This document shows, in pieces, positions 56,148-64,000 of a stretch of 64,000 bases of DNA; the stretch's first letter is position 1; each line of letters begins with the position of its first letter. The notes beneath the pieces were generated by a model. The model had not been told where the DNA came from. It made no database searches and worked only from the letters and a program-made list of their open reading frames with translations. The DNA is from Longimicrobiales bacterium (lineage in GTDB: Bacteria > Gemmatimonadota > Gemmatimonadetes > Longimicrobiales > Gaopeijiaceae): contig JANQRP010000035.1 of assembly GCA_028284495.1 (NCBI GenBank), positions 80,642-144,641 on the forward strand, read 5' to 3'. The translations under genes and the position numbers were made by a program.

Positions 56148-57832
56148 GGCGCGCGGTCCGACGCGGGATGGCGCTGGCCGTAGCGGCGGTCCGTGCGGTG
56201 CCGGCGCTGGCACTCGGACTCCTTTGCGGGCCGGTGTGCGGTCTCGTCAGCCCGGCAGTGGCCCAGGACCGCCCACCGGTGAACGTGGATGGGCTCACCG
56301 AGCTCGCGCCATGGCCGCTCGCGAAGGTGGACCTCGTCGCCGACTTCCTCGACCCCGACGTCATGCGGGCGTCGGGACACCTCGTGATGACCCCGGTGGG
56401 CGGGACGCGGCGGGCCCTCGTGGCGATCGAGAAGCCCGCGCGGTTCGTGGCGCTGACCGGCGACGACGCGGCGGTCGGGACCGCGGTCGTGGATGGGGCC
56501 GACGTGGGCGCCGAAGACTTCTGGCTCGGCGTGATCGAGGTCTTCGCCGAGCCTGACGTCCCCGAGCGCGTTCGCGTCGCCTTCGAGGTCGCACATCCGG
56601 GCGGCGCGTTCCTCGCTTTTCGCGAGGGGGGCGTCGCGATGCTGCACAACACCGCCGCGTGGTATCCGACCCCGGGTGGTGGCATGCGCGGGGCACCCGG
56701 GACCACCGAGGTGCGCGTTCCCGCGGGCTGGCGAGCCCTCTCCGGTGGCCAACTCGTCGGCTCCGAGACGGACGGGCGCGTGCGAGTCGAGACGTATCGC
56801 GTCGACGAGGCGTCCGGCCGCTCCGTGGTCGCCGGGCCCTTCCAGGTCGAGGCGACGCGCGTCGGGGACCGCACGATCTCCAGCTGGCTGCTCCCCGGCA
56901 CGCGCGTTACCCACGCGGCGCTCGCGGCGGGCGTCGACAGCATCCTGGCGGTCACGACTCCGCTCTTCGGCCGCTACCCGTACGACCACGTGGGTGTGGT
57001 GGAGGTCCCCGACCGGGTCCGAGGGTGGTTGGGCGTCTCGGGCGAGGGCTTCGTGGCGGTGCAGCAGTGGCTGCTGCCGGGCGAACTCGGCTTCAACCTC
57101 GCCATGCTGGCGCACGAGTTCGGCCACGGCTACTGGCGAAACGGCTTCTGGCGGGGCGAGAACGGCCTGATGATCAGCGAAGCGCTGTCGCAGTACACGG
57201 CGGTGGCGGCCATCGAGTCGATGCTCGGCCGGAAGGCCGCGGTGGAGTTCCTCGAGTTCTCCGCGGTGAACTACCCGGACCAGTCCGCCCGGGGCTACTT
57301 CGGCATCGCCCGATTCGGCCAGGACCGTGCGCTCGGCAGTCTGGGCGGCGGACCTCGCGACCACGACCTCGCCGACTCCAAGGGGATCTGGGTGTACGAC
57401 ATGATCCGTCGGCGCATCGGCGACGACGCTTTCTTCGGCGCGCTCCGGCGGCTGCGCGACGAAGGCGCCTTCGCCCGCGGGGAGGTGGGGCTCGGCGAGT
57501 TGTTCGGCGCCTGGCAGGACGCCGGAGCGGTCGACCTCGAGCCCATGCTCGTGGAGTGGGTCGACCGCCCAGGGGCACCGGTGATCACCTTCGACGTGGT
57601 CGAGCGGCAGTCCGACCGGGGCCGGCTGTGCCTCCGCCCGGTGGGTCCTGCCTACACCCTCGACCTGGAGGTCCGCGTGGCGGGGGGCGACTCTCGGCGT
57701 CTCGCCCTGAGCAACGAAGAGGTCTGCGCCTGGTTCGACGGGCTTCGTGAAGCGGTCCAGGTCGAACTCGACCCGGATCGCGAGTACCTCCTGTGGCGTC
57801 CCTCGTACGGGCCGCCGCCGATCGGGGGGTGA
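56144..57832 (+). CDS. Secreted M1-like metallopeptidase
   Basis: 562-residue exported protein. Signal peptide, probably with a long basic head (MRRAVRRGMALAV), ending near AVAQ at 41. Zinc motif HEFGH at 324-328 (MLAHEFGHGYWRNG) with the third ligand Glu346 in MISEALSQYTA, 18 residues on: the gluzincin spacing of M1 aminopeptidases. The M1 substrate motif GAMEN is not visible, so it is a distant member; peptidase activity is likely but not certain. GTG start overlapping the GntR stop; regulation by that GntR is inferred. Confidence 0.82.
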   Translation: MRRAVRRGMALAVAAVRAVPALALGLLCGPVCGLVSPAVAQDRPPVNVDGLTELAPWPLAKVDLVADFLDPDVMRASGHLVMTPVGGTRRALVAIEKPARFVALTGDDAAVGTAVVDGADVGAEDFWLGVIEVFAEPDVPERVRVAFEVAHPGGAFLAFREGGVAMLHNTAAWYPTPGGGMRGAPGTTEVRVPAGWRALSGGQLVGSETDGRVRVETYRVDEASGRSVVAGPFQVEATRVGDRTISSWLLPGTRVTHAALAAGVDSILAVTTPLFGRYPYDHVGVVEVPDRVRGWLGVSGEGFVAVQQWLLPGELGFNLAMLAHEFGHGYWRNGFWRGENGLMISEALSQYTAVAAIESMLGRKAAVEFLEFSAVNYPDQSARGYFGIARFGQDRALGSLGGGPRDHDLADSKGIWVYDMIRRRIGDDAFFGALRRLRDEGAFARGEVGLGELFGAWQDAGAVDLEPMLVEWVDRPGAPVITFDVVERQSDRGRLCLRPVGPAYTLDLEVRVAGGDSRRLALSNEEVCAWFDGLREAVQVELDPDREYLLWRPSYGPPPIGG

Positions 57833-57895
57833 CCGCAGATCGGTGAGGGCCCAGCCGGGCATGGCATCGCCCCGCGGGCCGTCGGACGTTCGGGA

Positions 57896-59290
57896 GTGCC
57901 CACGCACGACCCCCTCGCCTCCTTTCTCCGCGACCGCTTCGGCCACTCCGGGTTCCGCCCGGGGCAGGAGCCGCTGGTGCGCGCCGTCCTCGCGGGCCGA
58001 GACGCGCTCGGCCTCCTGCCCACGGGGGGCGGGAAGTCGCTGACGTACCTCCTTCCGGCGGGCCTGCTCGGCGGGGTGACGCTCGTCGTGTCGCCACTCG
58101 TGGCGCTCATGGCGGATCAGCTCGAGCGGGCGCGCGCCGTGGGACTCCGGGCGGAGGCGCTGACCGGGCGTGTGCCGCGGGCCGAGGTGGAGCGGGTGCT
58201 TCGGAACGCACGCGGCGGCCGGGTCGACCTGCTGCTGCTCGCCCCCGAGCGGATCGCCGGACGATTCGGCGCGGATCTCGTGACGCTGCCCTGCGCGCTG
58301 CTCGTCGTCGACGAGGCGCACTGCGTGGTCCAGTGGGGCTACGACTTCCGGCCCGACTACCTGGTCCTGGCGGGTCTCGGCCGGCGCCTCGGCGTGCCCA
58401 CGCTGGCGCTGACCGCGACGGCCACGCCGCCCGTCCGCGCCGAACTCGAGCGGCTGCTCGAGCTGCGCGACCCGGTCCGCGTCGTCCGGAGCTTCGATCG
58501 ACCCAACCTCATGTGGCGGCGCGCCCGGGTGCGGGACGACCGTGAGCGCTGGCGCGTCCTCCTGCACGAGGTCCGAACCGCCGCCGGGCCCACGCTGGTC
58601 TACGTTCCGACGCGGGGCGAGGCGGAGCGAGTGGCCGAGGCGCTCATCCGCGCCGGGCTGGACGCCCGCGCCTACCACGCCGGGCGCCCCGCCGACGAGC
58701 GGGCGACGGTCCAGCGAGACCTGCTGGGCGGCCGTCTCGAACGCGTCGTCTGCACGAACGCGTTCGGCATGGGTGTGGACAAGCCCGACATCCGGCGCGT
58801 CGTGCACTGGCGGCCGCCCGGCTCGCTCGAGATGTACTACTAGGAAGCGGGACGAGCAGGGCGGGACGGCAAGCCGTCCGACGCCCTGCTCCTCTGGCAT
58901 CCGCGTGACCTCGACCTGCTACGGCGGCGGGTGGACGACGCCCGTCCCCCGATCGCCGTACTCGGGCTCGAGTGGCTACGGTCGATGGCCCGGCTCGGGC
59001 TCGGCCGTCGCGGCTCGGCGCCGCTCGAGGTGGCGCCGCGCGACGTCGCCCCGATCGAACCGGCCCCCCTGGAGCGCGCGTTCGATCGCCTCGCGCTTCG
59101 CGGTCCGTACGGCGGCCTGGCGGGTGCGCGGCGGGCTCGACGCGAGGCGCTCGGCCGACTCGGCGCGGTACGCCGCTACCTGAGCCGGGCGGAGGACCCC
59201 CGCGCCGCGCTCCTCGCGTACCTGGGCGAGCGCGATGCGATCGTGGAGGGTCAGCGTCGAGACGCCCGGGATGATCGCCTCCTCGAGTGA
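57896..59290 (+). pseudogene. recQ: RecQ-family helicase gene interrupted by an in-frame amber codon
   Basis: Codons 1-315 give a clear RecQ helicase: GHSGFRPGQEPLVRAVL (motif 0), LLPTGGGKSLTYLLPA (Walker A), LLVVDEAHCVVQWGYDFRP (DEAH), TLALTATATPPV, RPNLMWRRARV, VYVPTRGEAERV, CTNAFGMGVDKPDIR and PGSLEMYY. Codon 316 (58841-58843) is TAG; the same frame then continues EAGRAGRDGKPSDALLLWHP, exactly motif VI. Thus CAG (Gln of QEAGRAGRDG) has become TAG. The frame runs on to 59288-59290, including a RecQ-like ALLAYLGER, but no zinc-binding cysteines, and its last part is antisense to another gene. Either a recent pseudogene or a sequencing error. Confidence 0.8.
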
Positions 59291-59470
59291 CGTGGGCGGG
59301 ATGAACGGCGCCCCGGTCGAGATGCCCGGAAGGATCGCCTCCTCGAGCGAGGTCGGCGGGATGAAGTCGGAGTCGTCGTCCTGTGCGGCGAGCGGCGCTC
59401 CGAGGACGGCGGCCAGCGCGAGGGGTGTCGCGAGGGCCGAGAACGGGCGGATGCGGAGTCGATGGGACAT
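58976..59470 (-). CDS. Small secreted protein with 20-residue repeat
   Basis: 164-residue frame with a clear signal peptide (MSHRLRIRPFSALATPLAL ... APLAAQ, about 1-32), then two copies of a 20-residue unit: FIPPTSLEEAILPGISTGAP and FIPPTSLEEAIIPGVSTLTL. The rest is Arg/Ala/Glu rich and helical. No family recognised. The N-terminal half looks real; the C-terminal part (58976-59290) lies antisense to the recQ tail, so one of the two frames is not coding there. Divergent from the acyl-CoA dehydrogenase gene. Confidence 0.5.
   Translation of the reverse strand: MSHRLRIRPFSALATPLALAAVLGAPLAAQDDDSDFIPPTSLEEAILPGISTGAPFIPPTSLEEAIIPGVSTLTLHDRIALAQVREERGAGVLRPAQVAAYRAESAERLASSPPRTRQAAVRTAKREAIERALQGGRFDRGDVARRHLERRRAATAEPEPGHRP
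59257..59365. repeat. 60-base tandem repeat, nearly two copies
   Basis: Bases 59281-59305 (CCTCGAGTGACGTGGGCGGG and on) recur at 59341-59365 with two or three changes, and 59261-59280 recurs at 59321-59340; period exactly 60 bases. It encodes the 20-residue repeat of the minus-strand secreted protein, keeping the frame. Confidence 0.8.
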
Positions 59471-59668
59471 GGCGAGGGATCCTGGCAGGTGTCGTCGAAG
59501 TGGCGTGTACCGCGTGACGAGTCGGCGAATCGCCCCCGTCACCGATCCGAAGACCTCGCGACCTCCGGCTTCGTTAAGCCGACCCCGCCCGTTATTTTGG
59601 AAGCTCGGCCCGCCGGCCGCCGCCGGTCGGCCGCGTCCGCTCGATCCGATCCAGCCGGTCTCCAAGGC

Positions 59669-60934
59669 ATGAACGAGTACTTCTCCGAACATCACCTCGC
59701 CCACCGTCAGCGTGTCCGCGACTTTGCCCTCGAGCGAATCGTCCCGGTCGCACGCGACGTCGACCACGCGTCGGAGTTTCCGTGGGAGAACATCCGGGCG
59801 ATGGGCGAGATGGGGCTGCTTGGCGTACCCGTGCCGACGGAGTACGGCGGCATGGGGCTCGACTACACGAGCTACATCCTGACCGTGCACGAGCTGGCGA
59901 AGTACTGCGCATCCCACTCGATCACGGTGTCCGCACACACCACCCTCGGATCGGGCCCGATCCTGTCGTTCGGCGACGAGGATCAGAAGCGGAAGTACCT
60001 CCCGCATCTCGCCTCGGGAGACGTCCTCGGCGGCTTCGGCCTCACCGAGCCCGACGCCGGCTCCGACGCGGGGGGCACGCGGACTCGTGCGGTTCGGCAG
60101 GACGACGGGAGCTACCTGCTGAACGGAGCGAAGATCTTCATCACGCACGCGGGCGTGGGTGAGATCTTCACGGTCACCGCGGTAACGGATCCGGCAGCGG
60201 GTGCGAAGGGGATCACCTCCTTCGTCGTGACGAAGCCGACGGTCGATCCCGAGGCCCAGGCCCGGGTCGGGATGGGCACCGGCGGCGCGCTCGGCTACAT
60301 CGACGGTGTCCAGGCGGGCAAGAAGGAGGACAAGATGGGATGGCGCGCGAGCGACACCCGTGAGCTCCTCCTGCAGGACGCGCACGTGCCCGCCGAGAAC
60401 CGGCTCGGCGAGGAGGGGCAGGGCTTCATCAACTTCATGAAGACGCTCGACGCCGGGAGGATCGGGATCGCCGCGCTGTCGCTCGGTCTGGCCGAGGGGG
60501 CCTTCGAGGCCGCGGTGAAGTACGCCGCCTCGACGCGTGATGCCGGGGCCGGCGGGAAGGGCCGCCTCTGGGATCGCCAGCAGACCCAGTTCGGGCTGGC
60601 CGAGATGGCGACGGACATTCAGGCGGGCTACCACCTGACGTATCACGCGGCGCGCCTCAAGGACCGTGGCGAACCGTTCTCGAAGGAGGCCGCAATGGCC
60701 AAGCTCTTCTGCTCCGAGCTGTCGATGCGCGCCACCCTCCAGGCCATTCAGCTGATGGGACCGGACGGCTACTCCGACGAGTATCCGGTGGAGCGGCTGG
60801 CGCGCGACGCGAAGGTCTGCGAGATCGGCGAGGGCACCAGCGAGGTACAGAAGCTCGTCATCGGCCGTCACATCCTGCGGGAGATGGAGGCCGCCGACCG
60901 GGTGTCGGCCGCCGCCGCGACCGCGGGCGTCTGA
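59669..60934 (+). CDS. Acyl-CoA dehydrogenase
   Basis: FAD-dependent acyl-CoA dehydrogenase, 421 residues: N-terminal helical domain, GGFGLTEPDAGSDAGGTRTRA (substrate/FAD site), LLNGAKIFITHAGVGEIF, KMGWRASDTRELLLQDAHVP, LDAGRIGIAALSLGLAEGAFE, and the catalytic base region VCEIGEGTSEVQKLVIGR. An insertion of about 25 residues around PEAQARVGMGTGGALGYIDG is unusual. Chain-length specificity cannot be read. ATG at 59669 has AAGG 4 bases upstream. It could serve the branched-chain acyl-CoA genes at 46-54 kb, but is separated from them by 5.7 kb. Confidence 0.9.
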   Translation: MNEYFSEHHLAHRQRVRDFALERIVPVARDVDHASEFPWENIRAMGEMGLLGVPVPTEYGGMGLDYTSYILTVHELAKYCASHSITVSAHTTLGSGPILSFGDEDQKRKYLPHLASGDVLGGFGLTEPDAGSDAGGTRTRAVRQDDGSYLLNGAKIFITHAGVGEIFTVTAVTDPAAGAKGITSFVVTKPTVDPEAQARVGMGTGGALGYIDGVQAGKKEDKMGWRASDTRELLLQDAHVPAENRLGEEGQGFINFMKTLDAGRIGIAALSLGLAEGAFEAAVKYAASTRDAGAGGKGRLWDRQQTQFGLAEMATDIQAGYHLTYHAARLKDRGEPFSKEAAMAKLFCSELSMRATLQAIQLMGPDGYSDEYPVERLARDAKVCEIGEGTSEVQKLVIGRHILREMEAADRVSAAAATAGV

Positions 60935-60980
60935 CCGCCGGGGGCCGCATCGGCTCCCTCCGGCAGGGAAACTGCGAACA

Positions 60981-61008
60981 CTGGAGGCCCCTCGGGGGTC
61001 TTCTCCAG
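60981..61008. terminator. Possible stem-loop between acyl-CoA dehydrogenase and RNase G/E genes
   Basis: CTGGAG (60981-60986) pairs with CTCCAG (61003-61008), and an inner CCCC/GGGG stem closes around TCG. No T-run follows. It could be a weak terminator for the dehydrogenase gene or a 5' leader structure of the RNase gene; members of the RNase E/G family often control their own mRNA through the leader. Tentative. Confidence 0.3.
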
Positions 61009-61067
61009 GACAAACAGATATTTACGGTCGCTCGATCACGCGTCCACGTGCTCCGGAATCCGGCTCG

Positions 61068-62654
61068 ATGTCTCGGGTCGATTCCACCATGAGCCGCGCG
61101 GCGATCGGGGGATCGAATTGTAAGGAGTACAACAACTTGCGTCGTGAAATTCTCGTGAGCGCGAGCGCCCGCGAACAGTGGGTCGCGCTTCTCGAAGACG
61201 ATCAGCTGGTCGAGATCATGTTCGACCGGCCGGATCAGGGTCGCCTCGTGGGCGACATCTATCTCGGCCGCGTGGATGCGGTCATCCCCGGCATCCAGGC
61301 CGCCTTCGTCGACATCGGGACGGAGAAGGCAGCCTTCCTGCACGTGTCGGACCTCGACTGGGACGACGACGAGGACGAGAACGGCAACGGAGGTCGTCGG
61401 CGTCGCCGGAAGGACTTCCCGCCGATCCAGTCCAAGCTGCAGAAGGGCCAGCAGATCCTCGTGCAGGTCACCAAGGAGCCGATCAGCACCAAGGGCCCGC
61501 GGGTGACCGCGCAGGTGAGCCTGCCCGGGCGCTTCATGGTCTACATCCCGTCGTCGAAACATGTCGGGGTGAGCCGGAAGATCGACGATCGCGGCGAGCG
61601 CTCGCGCCTCCGCGCGATGGCGAAGGACATCGTGCCCGAGGGCCGCGCCGGCGTCATCATCCGGACCGTCGGCGAGGAGGTCACCAAGGACACACTGAAG
61701 CGCGAGTTCAAGCGCCTCGACGGCATCTGGAAGAAGGTCGAGAAGAAGGCGAAGAACGCGAAGGCGCCGATGCTGATCCACGGCGAGGCCAAGCTCATCA
61801 GCGGGGTCATCCGCGATCAGTTCAGCGACAAGTTCGACGCGATTCGTGTCGACGATCGCGACGTGTACAGCCAGATCATGCAGTACGTGTCGGACGTCGC
61901 GCCCGAGCTCAAGGAGCGCGTCCACCTCTACGGAGGCGAGACCCCGCTGTTCGACGAGTTCGGCGTGCGGCAGGGCCTCCAGGAGGCGTTCCAGAAGCGG
62001 GTGGACATGAAGTCGGGCGGCTACCTCATCATCGAGCCGACCGAGGCGCTGGTTTCGATCGACGTCAACACGGGTCGCTACACCGGAAAGAAGGACCCCG
62101 AGAAGACGATCCTCCGGACCAACATGGAGGCCGCCCGCGAGGTGGCCCGCCAGCTGCGGCTGCGTGACATCGGCGGGATCATCGTCGTCGACTTCATCGA
62201 CATGGACGAGCAGTCCAACCGGGACCGCGTCCTGCACGAGCTTCGTAGCCACTTGGGACGCGACCGGGCCCGGACCAAGGCCTTCGAGGTCTCGAACCTC
62301 GGCCTCATCGAGATGACGCGGCAGCGTGTGCGCCCACCGGTCTTCGACACCCTCACCACCGACTGCGAGCACTGCGGCGGGGCGGGGAGGGTCTACACCC
62401 CGGCCACCATGGTGCGCCGGATCGAGCGGAGCCTCGTCCGTGCGCAGGGGAAGGAGAAGAAGCTCGTCATCCGCCTGCACCCCGACATCGCCATCGAGGT
62501 GCTCGAGTCCGAGCCGGACTTCCTGCGGCGACTCCAGCAGCGCACCAAGCTCGAGCTCAGCTTCCGCGACGACCCGCTGCTGCGGGAGGACGAGTTCCAC
62601 CTGCTGGCGGGCCCGGCGGAGACCGAAGTCACCGAGAAGTACGTGGTGCAGTAG
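61068..62654 (+). CDS. rng: Ribonuclease G/E family endoribonuclease
   Basis: Endonuclease for mRNA decay and rRNA processing. The 528-residue protein has an S1 RNA-binding domain (about 60-150; GDIYLGRVDAVIPGIQAAFVDIG) containing an Asp/Glu and Arg-rich insertion (DDDEDENGNGGRRRRRKD), catalytic metal ligands Asp332 in SIDVNTGRYTG and Asp375 in VVDFIDMDEQS, and a zinc-link CEHCGGAG (C433, C436). It lacks the long C-terminal degradosome scaffold of RNase E, so it is the RNase G type. ATG at 61068 used; an ATG at 61089 is possible. Confidence 0.92.
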   Translation: MSRVDSTMSRAAIGGSNCKEYNNLRREILVSASAREQWVALLEDDQLVEIMFDRPDQGRLVGDIYLGRVDAVIPGIQAAFVDIGTEKAAFLHVSDLDWDDDEDENGNGGRRRRRKDFPPIQSKLQKGQQILVQVTKEPISTKGPRVTAQVSLPGRFMVYIPSSKHVGVSRKIDDRGERSRLRAMAKDIVPEGRAGVIIRTVGEEVTKDTLKREFKRLDGIWKKVEKKAKNAKAPMLIHGEAKLISGVIRDQFSDKFDAIRVDDRDVYSQIMQYVSDVAPELKERVHLYGGETPLFDEFGVRQGLQEAFQKRVDMKSGGYLIIEPTEALVSIDVNTGRYTGKKDPEKTILRTNMEAAREVARQLRLRDIGGIIVVDFIDMDEQSNRDRVLHELRSHLGRDRARTKAFEVSNLGLIEMTRQRVRPPVFDTLTTDCEHCGGAGRVYTPATMVRRIERSLVRAQGKEKKLVIRLHPDIAIEVLESEPDFLRRLQQRTKLELSFRDDPLLREDEFHLLAGPAETEVTEKYVVQ

Positions 62655-62664
62655 AGCGCCGGCG

Positions 62665-62723
62665 CCCCTCGGCGTCGGGCCCGGTTCCGCGCGGTCTCTC
62701 CTCCCGCCACCACCGCCGAGGGG
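62665..62723. terminator. Long-range inverted repeat after RNase G/E gene
   Basis: CCCCTCGGCG (62665-62674) and CGCCGAGGGG (62714-62723) are perfect 10-base inverted arms separated by 39 bases, 11 bases after the stop codon. The stem would be very stable; no T-run follows. Possibly a terminator or 3' end protection for the RNase mRNA. Confidence 0.4.
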
Positions 62724-62740
62724 ACTTGCGACCAAGATGC

Positions 62741-62773
62741 CCACATTGTAGTGATTGAATCACGACAATGTGG
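62741..62773. promoter_or_regulatory. 33-base near-perfect palindrome, probable PadR operator
   Basis: CCACATTGT (62741-62749) mirrors ACAATGTGG (62765-62773), and inside it GTGATTGAATCAC (62751-62763) is itself a perfect palindrome around G62757; only the pair 62750/62764 mismatches. It lies 42-74 bases upstream of the PadR start, in an AT-rich patch, and shares ACATTGTA with the inverted repeat before the other PadR gene (28028). A typical place for an autorepressor site. Confidence 0.75.
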
Positions 62774-62814
62774 TATTCCTTGAGAGCCGATCCGTCGGTG
62801 GGAGGGTGATTGCC

Positions 62815-63153
62815 GTGTCCACGCCGCTCGGTGAGTTCGAACAGACGGTGCTCTTTTCCGTCCTCCACCTCGCGGACAACGCGTACGGTCTCGCCATCGC
62901 CGACGCGATCGAGGCCCGGACGGGGCGCAGCGTGTCACCCGGTGCGATCTACACCACGCTCGGTCGGCTCGCGGACCGGGGCATCGTGACGTCGCGCGTG
63001 GAGGCCGACCGTGACGGTCCCGGGCGTCGCAGGAAGTTCTACCGGCTCACGCCCGAGGGGGCGGTCCTTCTGCGCAACTCCTACGCGATGCTCCGAGCGG
63101 CCGCCGAAGGTGTCATGGATCGCCTCGACGAGATCGCGGGGGCCGGGGCATGA
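62815..63153 (+). CDS. PadR family transcriptional regulator
   Basis: 112-residue winged-helix regulator: TPLGEFEQTVLFSVLHLADNAY, SVSPGAIYTTLGRLADRGIV and RRKFYRLTPEGAVLLRNS. The GTG at 62815 is chosen because GGGAGG ends 9 bases before it; a GTG at 62806 overlaps that site, and the frame further up runs through the palindrome. It overlaps the ADOP permease gene by ATGA. It differs in sequence from the PadR at 27658 but has the same arrangement and a related operator. Confidence 0.9.
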   Translation: MSTPLGEFEQTVLFSVLHLADNAYGLAIADAIEARTGRSVSPGAIYTTLGRLADRGIVTSRVEADRDGPGRRRKFYRLTPEGAVLLRNSYAMLRAAAEGVMDRLDEIAGAGA

Positions 63154-64000
63154 GCGCAGCGCGTCCGAGCCCTCGCCTTCGTCGCCTGGCCGCGCGTCTG
63201 GTCGCGGGTCGGGACGCCGAGTTCATCCTCGCCGATCTCGAGGCAGCGTTCCGACGGCGGCGGGAGGGGGGTGCGGGCCGCCTCGCGTCCGAAGCGTGCT
63301 ACGCGATCGACGCGCTCCGCTCGGGTTGGGCGACCAGGGGCGCCAGGGCAGTCCCGTTCTCCGTTCTGGACCTCCGTCTGGGCGTCCGGATGCTGGCTCG
63401 GCACCCCGTGGTCTCGGCCGTCGCGGTGCTGTCGCTCGTCGTCGGCATCCCCACCGGGATGATCCCCACCATGATCGACGAGGCATTGCGCGCGCCTCCA
63501 CCCTTCCCGCAGGGCGAGAGCATCGTCGGTCTCCGCTACACGGGGGCGTCGACGACGACCTTCGACGTCGACGTACTCGCCGACGCGGACATCGGCGTCA
63601 GCGAGATCACCGCCGTGCGGCGGTTCGTCCAGAACCTCGGAAGCGGGATCTCGGCGCAGGCGATCGTCGGCGCGGAAGTCACGCCGAACCTCTTCACGTT
63701 GCTCGGCGTCGCCCCCGATCTGGGCCGCGTGCTCAGCACGGAGGACGGGCGAATCGGAGCGCCGGACGTGGCGGTGCTCGGTCATCGAGTGTGGGCCGAT
63801 CGTTTCGGCGCCGACGCCTCCATCGTCGGCCGCTCGGTTCAGCTCGGAGGCCGCCAGTACGAGATCGTCGGCGTGATGCCGGAGGGCTTCGCCTTTCCGG
63901 AGGACCAGCAGATCTGGATTCCGCTCGCGCACGCGCCGGCCACACCGGCGGACGGACTGGACGTGCTGGTCCTCGCGCGGCTCGCGCCGTCCTCCTCCTC
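63150..64000 (+). CDS. ADOP-type ABC transporter permease, 5' part
   Basis: Open to the end of the window (283 full codons). After a cytoplasmic N-terminal region (RRLAARLVAGRDAEFILADL) a transmembrane segment VVSAVAVLSLVVGIPTGM begins the first MacB-type unit, with the periplasmic SVQLGGRQYEIVGVMPEGFAFP, the usual ADOP pattern. The N-terminal region is shorter than that of the permease at 24995. Starts in an ATGA overlap with its PadR gene. The segment seen contains no stop or frameshift. Substrate unknown. Confidence 0.85.
   Translation, partial: MSAARPSPRLRRLAARLVAGRDAEFILADLEAAFRRRREGGAGRLASEACYAIDALRSGWATRGARAVPFSVLDLRLGVRMLARHPVVSAVAVLSLVVGIPTGMIPTMIDEALRAPPPFPQGESIVGLRYTGASTTTFDVDVLADADIGVSEITAVRRFVQNLGSGISAQAIVGAEVTPNLFTLLGVAPDLGRVLSTEDGRIGAPDVAVLGHRVWADRFGADASIVGRSVQLGGRQYEIVGVMPEGFAFPEDQQIWIPLAHAPATPADGLDVLVLARLAPSSS

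Overview
High-GC bacterial chromosome, very densely packed, with no gene-free stretch over 300 bases, no rRNA or tRNA that I can recognise, no CRISPR array and no insertion sequence. PadR regulators coupled to ADOP-type FtsX/MacB permeases, carboxypeptidase-regulatory-domain secreted proteins, a CubicO-type hydrolase, an M1-like peptidase and a small separate B12 subunit of an acyl-CoA mutase all suggest Gemmatimonadota (or a relative such as Acidobacteriota). That placement is inference from gene content only.

Layout. 1-130: tail of an unknown gene and a strong terminator. 195-12468 (minus strand): truA, transaldolase, a DegP-like lipoprotein protease, then a tight purine block purB-purC-pssA-purS-purQ-purL-purF-add, with phosphatidylserine synthase embedded by 4-base overlaps on both sides. 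12597-21105: tryptophan genes. trpD stands alone, lexA is divergent from trpC, and the run trpC-trpF-trpB-HEAT protein-HD-domain protein-trpA places two signalling-type genes inside the pathway. 21149-24965: NFACT/RqcH-type protein (minus), then YqeK, LytR_C protein and signal peptidase I. 24995-28005: ADOP permease with its PadR regulator. 28110-29195: rlmN. 29328-39008: housekeeping run vanZ-like, aspS, phoH, PgpH-like 7TM-HD protein, ybeY, mgtE, ABC1/UbiB kinase and a small membrane protein. 39096-41831: two secreted proteins on the minus strand, one a probable LprI+MliC lysozyme-inhibitor fusion.

41996-54158: a long plus-strand run built around acyl-CoA breakdown: amidohydrolase, MeaB GTPase, BtuB-like TonB-dependent receptor, B12-dependent acyl-CoA mutase large subunit, HAD hydrolase, mutase B12-binding subunit, biotin-dependent carboxyltransferase, AtuA, AtuA-like small protein, LiuC/AtuE-like crotonase. 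Nearly all junctions overlap by 1-4 bases. The mutase carries glutamine where methylmalonyl-CoA mutases carry the substrate-carboxylate arginine, so its substrate is in doubt.

54292-64000: CubicO hydrolase divergent from a GntR regulator and M1-like peptidase across an AT-rich inverted repeat; a recQ gene broken by an in-frame amber codon in motif VI; a small secreted protein with a 60-base tandem repeat; acyl-CoA dehydrogenase; RNase G/E; and a second PadR-ADOP pair behind a 33-base near-perfect palindrome, the permease running off the window. Start codons are GTG, TTG or even CTG in many genes, and 4-base stop/start overlaps are the rule inside operons.
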